Shown here piece by piece: positions 51,274-61,287 of a stretch of 64,000 bases of DNA. Every line of letters starts with the position of its first letter. Position 1 is the first letter of the stretch. Made by a program: the position numbers and the translations under genes. The DNA is from Lota lota (taxonomy: Eukaryota; Chordata; Actinopteri; Gadiformes; Lotidae), in the NCBI GenBank assembly GCA_026745465.1, contig JACYXH010000015.1:42501-106500 (forward strand). The letters are read 5' to 3'. The notes beneath the pieces are model-generated. The model worked only from the letters and a program-made list of their open reading frames with translations. It was not told the origin of the DNA and did no database searches.

Positions 51274-51426
51274 TCAAGACCCCTGCTTCGGCGGGCCGTC
51301 CCGGTACAGACACTGGACGGTGAGCGCCATCAGCAGCACCAGCAGCCCCACCAGAACCTTCTGCACCCACAGGCAGGAGTCCAGCTTCTGCTCCAGCCTC
51401 GCGTTGCATGCCATCACCCGCATGAG
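51274..51426 (-). CDS. mospd2: mospd2 exon J (membrane anchor, C-terminus)
   Basis: LMRVMACNARLEQKLDSCLW, then a hydrophobic helix VLVGLLVLLMALTVQCLY and a short tail with TGA. This is a typical ER tail anchor. A poly-G run (minus poly-C) forms its acceptor tract, and another lies in the 3' UTR at 51246-51267. Confidence 0.92.
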   Translation of the reverse strand, partial: LMRVMACNARLEQKLDSCLWVQKVLVGLLVLLMALTVQCLYRDGPPKQGS

Positions 51427-51992
51427 CTGGGGGGGGGGGGGATGACAGACACACACACGTTTAGAGGATCTGGGGGGCGATGTCCGGTCAAAGCCCTGAA
51501 TATGTTCAGTGGGTACCCTTGCTGGTTGGCACATTGTGTTTTAGATTAAACTCAGTTTTCTGCACTTGTACCACTCCAATACCGGCGGTACCAACTGGGG
51601 TAGAAATGACATCACCTAGAGAGTCTAGGTGAAACAAATCTCACACATCGCAGGCTTGGAAAGCTTTCAAATGAATAATATATAAATATCTATCATCTAA
51701 ATATCGACAGTTTGACGTGCGTGAAGTCCCCCCACGCGCGCTAAGGACTTCACGTGAACCCTTTAGTTGGGACAAGAGCAGCCGATGCCCCGCCCACACC
51801 ACGCCCCGCCCACCACGCCCCGCCCATGCCACGCCCACGCGGATCTCACCGTGGCGCTCACATCCGGTGGCCCATTGGCTCCCATCTCCAGGGGGCCGTC
51901 CCCCAGAAGGCTCAGCGCTGGCTTGGCGCTCTCCATGACGTGACAGCGTAATCTACGAGCAGAAGAGAGGGTCTCATGAGTGAGTGAGGGAG

Positions 51993-52038
<46 letters not shown>

Positions 52039-53979
52039 GTCGTCATCCCTCCACGCGAGAGCCGGGGGGGTTCTCTACCTGTGCTCCACGATGTTCACTC
52101 TGGATACTTCTTTCCAGAACTGCGCGAGTTCTTGCGTGCCGTTGGTTTCCATCTCTGCTGCCATGACCAGGAAGCGGTCCTGAAGAGACGCAGTGTAGCC
52201 TGCACCAAACACACAACACACACCAGGTAAACAGTGTAGCCTGCACCAAACACACAACACACACCAGGTAAACAGTGTAGCCTGCACCAAACACACAACA
52301 CACACAACACACCAGGTAAACAGTGTAGCCTGCACCAAACACACAACACACCAGGTAAACAGTGTAGCCTGCACCAAACACACAACACACACCAGGTAAA
52401 CAGTGTAGCCTGCACCAAACACACAACACACACAACACACCAGGTAAACAGTGTAGCCTGCACCAAACACACAACACACACAACACACCAGGTAAACAGT
52501 GTAGCCTGCACCAAACACACAACACACACAACACACACCAGGTAAACAGTGTAGCCTGCACCAAACACACAACACACACCAGGTAAACAGTGTAGCCTGC
52601 ACCAAACACACAACACACACAACACACCAGGTAAACAGTGTAGCCTGCACCAAACACACAACACACAACACACACCAGGTAAACAGTGTAGCCTGCACCA
52701 AACACACAACACACACAACACACCAGGTAAACAGTGTAGCCTGCACCAAACACACAACACACACAACACACCAGGTAAACAGTGTAGCCTGCACCAAACA
52801 CACAACACACACAACACACCAGGTAAACAGTGTAGCCTGCACCAAACACACAACACACACCAGGTAAACAGTGTAGCCTGCACCAAACACACAACACACA
52901 CCAGGTAAACAGTGTAGCCTGCACCAAACACACAACACACACAACACACACCAGGTAAACAGTGTAGCCTGCACCAAACACACAACACACACCAGGTAAA
53001 CAGTGTAGCCTGCACCAAACACACAACACACCAGGTAAACAGTGTAGCCTGCACCAAACACACAACACACCAGGTAAACAGTGTAGCCTGCACCAAACAC
53101 ACAACACACACCAGGTAAACAGTGTAGCCTGCGCCAAACACACAACACACACAACACACACCAGGTAAACCGTGTAGCCTGCACCAAACACACAAAACAC
53201 ACAACACACACCAGGTAAACAGTGTAGCCTGCACCAAACACACAACACACACAACACACCAGGTAAACAGTGTAGCCTGCACCAAACACACAACACACAC
53301 CAGGTAAACAGTGTAGCCCGTGCCAAACACACAACATACACAACACACACCAGGTAAACATTGTAGCCTGCACCAAACATACAAAACACACAACACACAC
53401 CAACACACAACACACACCAACAACACACAGCAGGTAAACTAACTTGGAGACAAACAGCCACATCTACATTCCTGGAGTTTATTCGATTCGAAATAGTGCT
53501 TTGTGGACCTCGATCTTAACTATTGACTTTGAAAACAAGTTCTAGACTAAAAAAAAACAACGGCTCTTTTTCTTTGTGGAAAGGGGAACGCTTTGAAGTG
53601 AGGAACAAAAAAGGCTGTTTACGACTCAACCAAAGATAGTAGACTGAAGGCTCTACTTAGAGAAGGTCACTCTTGCAAAAAGGTATAGCTGAAGAAAAAC
53701 GGTCTGAAGCCGAGAGGGGGTTCCTGTGAGTCACACTTAGGGCCCCCATTAGGTCCTCAAAGCTCAGCAGTTAAAGTCTGTCTTTGAGTTACAAAGTACC
53801 GCCTCATTGTGTCCCCGGTGTGACCTTCCTGCTGTACCGCTTGAAGGAGTCCTTTCACTTTGGCGGCGAGATTTCTATTTTATCCCTTCTGAAATATTAA
53901 TGTTAAACAACGACAGGAACGAGAGCTGAACTGCACGGCCACTTTGGGCAAGGTAACAAAACATCCGCTGAGAGAGAGG

Positions 53980-54015
<36 letters not shown>

Positions 54016-54485
54016 TCGTGTGTGTGTGGGTGTCGGTGTGTGTGAGTGAGAGAGGTGTTTGTGTGTGAGAGAGGTATTCGTGTGTGTGTGTGTGTGTGTG
54101 AGAGGTGTTCGTGTGTGTGTGTGTGTGCATGAGTGTGTGCGCATGTGTGTGTGCGTGCGCGTGCATGTATGATGTACCTCCATGTAGCGAGACCATGATT
54201 TCTACGGAGGTGCCCGGTTCACAGCTGCTGCTGCTGGGCTTCACCCGGTACTTCTCTGGGGCTGTGGTCCGTACCTGTGGAGGTCATGACCAGCTATCAG
54301 AAACCCATTCAAATACACACACCCGCACACACAAAGACTTGCACTTACACACACGCACACAGACTTACGCACACAGACTTGCGCACACAAAAATGAACTT
54401 GCACCCACGTGAACATGCACAGACACACACACACACACACACAGATACATGCATGCACGTGCAGTAACACTAACGCACACAAACA

Positions 54486-54528
<43 letters not shown>

Positions 54529-55987
54529 TGAAGGCCACTTGATTCTTGGTGACGTTGCTGAGGATAATGAGGCATTTCTTCTCCGTGTCCTTGGAACCAA
54601 AGCTGAGTTCTTCTGCTGGGCTGCAGGGGAGAAAGCAGGTAAAAAAAGCCCTTATTCCAATGGCAACTCTAATGGCGTGGGGTTTCCGTCTGGGAACGCA
54701 CATCTGGAAACCCGATGCGCATGAACACGCCAACGCCACTCGGTCCACGCCTCTGCTCCGCCGGCCATGTTCGGCAGGATCAGGCCGAAGAAACGCCGGC
54801 GCTCCGCTCTCGAAGCGGCCGCTCTTGCCGCTCTTGCCGGCGTGTTCAGGTGAAGCGCTGCAGTCCGGCCATCAGACGGACGTCATCGCCGCTACACATC
54901 AGATCGCCTGCTTCCCCCGACGTCCCCACGGGCTACCGTCTCGCTGCCCGGGACTTACTCAACATGCCCCTCTATCCCGGAGTGGGTGTGTGTGTACAAA
55001 ACGCACACACACATGCACACGCACGCGCACGCACGTACGCACGCACACACACGTCAATTCAATCAAAGACGTGCCTGTTTATGTTGCCCTCCAAAATCAC
55101 TTCAAAGCAGTGATCTAGCTAGTGAAAGGGAGACAAAAACCTTCAACCAAACCAGGGGCCCTACCAATTACACCTTATTACACCCCATTATACCCCAACG
55201 CACATTCAAAGTTAAAAGACTACGACACCCAGGGTACCCCTCGATTAACTCAAGGCTCTGTTTACCCAATCTCTTCCCCAAACCTCCAGCTACTCGTTGA
55301 ACGAATGCCGCCTCGGTGAACGCTTGTCACAACGTGGACCATCTTCACAGTGAACGGCTCTCGCTGTGAAGCCCGCCGCAGCATTTGGATTCAAGTCATG
55401 GACCCATGCGATGTACTTTCCCCCCCGCTCCCTTTTCATGTGTGCAGCAATGGCAAACCAGCAGTCCCCGGAGACTAAATCCAGCTCTGGAGGCCATGGA
55501 AACCCCCCCCCCCCCCCCCCCCTTCCCTAACCACCGTGGTCTCTGATTGGGCGAGGCAGACTCTGAAACGTTCCTGCCTTTAAGGTTCTGAATAATCTCT
55601 CTATCACTCTCCTCATACATAGCCTCTAGTCTGTGAAGACCTTCTGATCAAAGACTACCAGTATGCAACGGGAGGGGAAAGGAAGCATCATTAGGTAGGC
55701 ATCATTCATGAGAAGTGAGACGACAAACGCCGTGCTGAATGGAAATAGGCCAAGCTCAGCGCTCACCTGAAATGTGACGAACCAGTCGAATCGCTGCCAA
55801 TGCAGATCAACAACAACAACAACAACAACAACAACAGCGGTGGAACGTCAGACCAGAGAGATTTGCATCGATGAGGAGACTGTGTATCAGCAAATCTTCC
55901 TTTCACGCCTATTCTCCCCGGGCTTATCCGACACGGGCACATTTGGCTCCTGAGATGCGCGCGTCTCTCCGTCCAAGCATGGGGCCC

Positions 55988-56019
<32 letters not shown>

Positions 56020-57372
56020 CACTGGGCTCCTTTTGTCCGCTTGTTTGGAACCTGCGCCATTCACCAGGCCGGCGTGGCGGAGAGAGCGGCGAGACACGGC
56101 TCGCTGGGCCATTTCACGGTGAGTACGGGCGCTCACACAACAACAACAACAACAACAACAACGCAGCGCACACGCTCCACGGTGAGAGATGAACTGGTCT
56201 CTCACAACAACAAAAGAAAACCAGCGAACCGATTCCCAGCACGTGGACGACTGATTCGACACCGCTCAGTGTTTTCCGCCATCCGGGCCGGCAGGATCAA
56301 TGTGCCGGTGAAGGTTCAAACCGGCACAGTGCAAGTCCTGTTGCCGTGGCGCCGATGGACGAGGCGGCCATTCTGCTTAACGCGAATAAACACGGGGAAC
56401 AACAAGTTTGTTTCCAGCACTCGCTGTGGGACGAACACAGGACTGAAGCCCTGGGGGAGGGGGAGGGGGGCGAGGGCCACGGCACTCCGCGATCCAGCGG
56501 CCCTTCAAGGTTATAGCAGAACATCTGGGGGGGGGGGGGCACAGGGCCTGGGGGCCGGAACCCAAAGCAACTGCAAGGGGCGGAGTCACGCCCTGTTTCC
56601 TGTTTCGATTTAGCATTCATGCGAGTGGATGAAGCTGTGTTTCTTGTGTGAAAGTGTACACACTGTCCAACAGTTTACTACAGTTGGCCTGTTGGTGTCC
56701 GCCTCCAGCGACGTGATTGGCTGAAACATATACGCAGCGACAGAAACGCAAAACGCGCGTTCACCCAGCTCAGCGCGGGCCTGCCGTCAGACTGGTGACG
56801 AGTGCAGCGTCTGATCGGAGACCAGGGTGGGAGTACCTAACGTGTAGCAGGGTGCCTTTGAAGGTGGTCAGGGGCCTTCGGACCCCCCTGGTCCGTCCGG
56901 CGGCGTCCCCCTTATCGCCTGTCCTCTGATCGCAGGCTGTCCTCCAGGAAGTTCACCTGAAACCACACAGGAAGTGACAACGGGGATGAGCAGAAGGTCA
57001 CATGGTCGCCCGCTGATAGCAGGCGACCATGTGACCGTTATCTGGCCACTTCCTGTGGGGCGTGGCGGTCGGCCAATCACCCCACGTGCAGAGGGTTAGC
57101 CGATGACGAGTCACTGATAACGGGTAACGTGCAGTCCTTCTGAAAGGAAGAGGGTTTGGTTAAGGGATAGCGTGTTTTGCTCAATATCAGCGAGGACCGA
57201 AGGTTAATCTCTGTGTTTGTGTTTTTCAGGAAACACGTTCAGCGGTTGAACAGAAACAACCTACAAGCGCAGGATCTCTGACCCGACGATTTTGTAAGAG
57301 GTACACACGTTTCCTGTCTGTCTAGTTAGTGCTTTCATTTGAAGCACAGACTGCTGCTACACCCCGATCAAA

Positions 57373-57470
<98 letters not shown>

Positions 57471-60400
57471 GCACGTAATCACAAGACAACACAGAACAGC
57501 TGACCGGATAAACCCAGAGTGGACGTCTTATCGGACACGTTTAGAGACAAAGGTCATTTGGAAACGTCGGCTCTTGCATCACCGCAGGGTGTGTTGTTGG
57601 CGGGGAGAGACACAGGTTGGGGAGAGACAGATGGGAGAGTGGGCGAGTGTGTGTGTGTGTGTGTGTGTGGGAGGTTAATATGCTCCTCAGTGACAGAAGC
57701 AGGTCCGTGACTCAGCGCTGAGAGAGGGGGGTGCTGTGGTTGTACTACCGCGTTGAGCAACAAGCACCCCAGCTGGGGGAGGTGGGTCATGAGGGGGCTG
57801 CTGCAGTGAAGACACGGGAAGCTAACGTGTTACTTTCGAAATGTCTCGTCTTTATTCAGCTGCAACAACCAAACGTCATTATGCAAAGGAATTACATTCA
57901 GGTAAATGAGACACTGAAATGAAATGTAAAACAATAGTCTAATACTTGAAATGTAATACTAATGGTACATTTATAACTACGATTCCCTCGAATTAGGATT
58001 TATATTAATCAAATTAGCCAAATCCAGCAGACCATGGAATAAAAAATATTATTACACTTATTATATTAACAAGGATTACATTACTTCATTTAAAAAAGAA
58101 AATTGTTCAATTCAATGATAGAATAACATCATTTCAATGATTACATTGTCCTTAATAGTTTACACACAAGTTGTGTAATAAAAATAATATCTAATGATCA
58201 TGGATTAGTGTTAGTGGATTAGTTCTCTATTCCCCAAAGCGGACATATTTGGAGACGTACAATATAGTTATTGATTATGATAGTAGTATTAAGGCACAAT
58301 ATCGACTTTGATATCATAAGTGTACAATCACGAAAAACCTAAAGACGACATTAGTAGTTACTATTAGTGACATAAAAACAAGTGCTGACAATATCATGTT
58401 TAAAACAATAGAAATACTCCAGCAGAATACATCATTTAATGCTGAGCTTCATCGACCGTTTAATAACGGTGTCTTCAATCAAAGGTTATCATTTGAAATC
58501 AGTGCGGAGTGAATCAGCGCAGGGCTTGACAGTACTTGGGGAAACAGCAAAGTATTCTCTACTCTCTTCAGGTTAGTCGGGAGAAGTAAGGCGGTTGAAA
58601 TGCTCTGGACAACGCAAACGTTTCAAACGCGACACAAATGACACATATACCTTCGTATCCCATTCGGGAGTTCAAATTGGAGCGGGGAGGGGGGGAGTGT
58701 AAATCATTCTCGGGGTTCGTTCACATTTTAAACGTTGAGCTGTAGAAAAACACCTGTGGCTTAAGGAAGACCCGGGAGGGTGAAGGGGCCAGGGGCCAGG
58801 GGCCAGGGGCCAGGGGCCAGGGGCCAGGGGCCAGGGGCCAGGGGCCAGGGGCCTGAAGGTGAACGCGGCGCCAAAAACACGGCGCGCGCCTGCCGAACAC
58901 ACGGGCGGCCGTTCCAGACGTGTCCGGGGGCTCTGGGCTGCTCGTGTGATCTCACGCACGGCCTCACCGCCACCAGCCCTTGTTTTGAAAACAGAGAGAG
59001 ATCATTGGTCAACACAGTGCCGGTGCCGAGGCGGGGCAGACGGTCACGGGTCACGCTCACACTTGTGCGTTTGTCTTTGTTTTTGCAGGCGGCGGCGATG
59101 GCGGCGTTTTGTGGGGATGGATTGGCCGGTGTAGACAGGCTGGCCTTACAGCCGGCGCCTCGGGCTCAGAAGTTGCCGAAACGAGCTCACCTTAAAACCA
59201 GAAGCACCTCCTCCCAGCTTGATCCGTCAGAGCTGATCCTGGGGAATAAAGGGCGACCTGTCTTTGCTGCTGTCTACTTGTTTGGCCCGTGCTCACACTC
59301 GCTGTATATTAAGACATTCAACGCTGCGCAACAGAACTGCCTCCCGTGCTAACATAACCACAGCACGGGTACCAGTTTAACCGCTCCTTAATCGTTCTGG
59401 AAAAAGGCTGACAGACAAATTCCACAAAATGGTTGCAAGCAGATGGGTGAATTCATTCCTGTGAAGGGCTGAAAAACAGCAGCATGCCTCTGCAACCTGT
59501 GTGATCACGGTTCAGCTGCCCAATCACCTTTCTCCTTTTTGGTAAAGCAAAATCTGTTGACGCGCTTAATGACGTGACCAATGGGGTGATTCGGTCGTCA
59601 ACTGCTCCGTTGCTGTTTGTTTGCCGGTGGCCAACGGGAGCCGAGCAAGCTCCTCAGAGACCCCAGAGATGTCTCCCGAGGCTGGGTGAAGACCACGGAC
59701 GAAGAGTTCAAAGTTCAACGTTCAAAAATATTGCCATATTCTTCCTCGCTTCCTCTCTCTCTCCCTCTCCCCCCCTCTCTCTCTCTTTCCCCCTCTCTCT
59801 CTCCTTATCCCCCCCTCTCTCTCTCCCTCTCTCTCTCCCTCTCTAGTGACCCCAGAGATGTCTCCCGAGGCTGGGTGAAGACCACGGATGGAGAGCCTCA
59901 AAGTTCAACGTTCAAAAAGTAGTTTGCCTCAAGTCCCAGTTATCATGTTCAGTTTCACCCTACCACCGCCGATATCTGGCCACTGAAATGGAAATGGCCA
60001 ATGAACATAGATTCATTAAAACCTAATGAAATAAAAACCTGACAGTGCACTGTGCACGAGAGCCCCGAAACATGAATGGGAACGCGACGCAGAGAGCGGT
60101 CTCTCTGAGGGCACTTCGACATGCACCAAAACCTCCTTCTCACCCTCTCCTGAGATGACCTCTTTAACTGCCGTTCTCTGTCCAAATGCACCAAAACCTC
60201 CTTCTCACCATCTCCTGAGATGACCTCTTTAACTGCCGTTCTCTGTCCAAATGCACCAAAACCTCCTTCTCACCCTCTCCTGAGATGACCTCTTTAACTG
60301 CCGTTCTCTGTCCAAATGCACGCGTGGCTGGAGAGAGCAGCTCACTCCATTCTGAGAGGGCCGGCTGGGTAGGGCCCGCAGGGACGCCACGAGGGAACGT

Positions 60401-60600
60401 GTGGCGTATGCCAACGGCCTGGTCTGCAGCTAGAGAGCTGAACAAGGCTGCGTGGGCAAAGGGAGGAGGGCTGTGCATGGATCGCTTGAGGCCAGGCTCT
60501 GTGGGGTGCCTCGATACACGCCGGGTCCAGAACAGAGACCGCACTCTGCTGAGCCAAACGGAGCAGGGATCCGCCACGGTCAATGATGCGGCCATTTCTC

Positions 60601-60636
<36 letters not shown>

Positions 60637-61253
60637 AAAGGAACAACCACAAACAAGCACACAACACAACCCACAGCCCAGGCTGGATAAGAGAAGCGTT
60701 GCTGAAGTGCGGGGGTGAAGCTGTGCGCGCGGGGGGGGGGGGGGGGGGAGGGGTTGGCATGGCAGCGCCAGCAGTGTGTGTGTGTGTGGGTGCATGCGTT
60801 TGTGTGTTCATGTGCGTGTGACGCGCTCGGCGAGACCAGGGGACGGGGGGGGGGGGGGGGGGGAGCAGTGGGCTGAAGTCAGCGTGGAGACGTGTGGGTT
60901 ATTGTTGCAGGGATTACACTGCAGCAGCGCAAGGCAGTGGGAGTCACCTTGACGGAGACAAAGAGGCCTGGATTAACGACAAGCTGAATCAGGGCATTAG
61001 TGGCACTTAATTCACACGTAAACCTCGGTGGAGAAACCCGATTACATGCTGTTATCAGGCTAGAAAAAGAAAAAAAACTGGAAGTAAGGCAAAATGTCTT
61101 GGTTAAGACAAGTCTCACCACCACACAACTTTTAACTCTATCCAACAACCAACGTTGGTGGCTTACGCTTATCAGATTTGATTGCTTCTGGATGTTCCAC
61201 GCGGGTGTTAAGTAGTCACTCGATCTCATCTGCCACTGATGAGTGACTCTTGC

Positions 61254-61287
<34 letters not shown>

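Noticed and set aside
45435..53430. CRISPR-like appearance of regularly spaced repeats
   Set aside because: These are head-to-tail minisatellites without unique spacers, in an intron-containing vertebrate genome.
52043..53463. Open reading frames of 443-472 codons on the minus strand in three overlapping frames
   Set aside because: They are produced by a stop-free tandem repeat; only the last part (exon H of mospd2) is real coding sequence.
58780..59352. 190-codon plus-strand frame with an acceptor-like TTTTTGCAG and MAAFCGDGLAG
   Set aside because: Its first half is the GGGGCCA repeat and the rest matches no protein I know. It lies antisense in a mospd2 intron, with no donor or partner exon.
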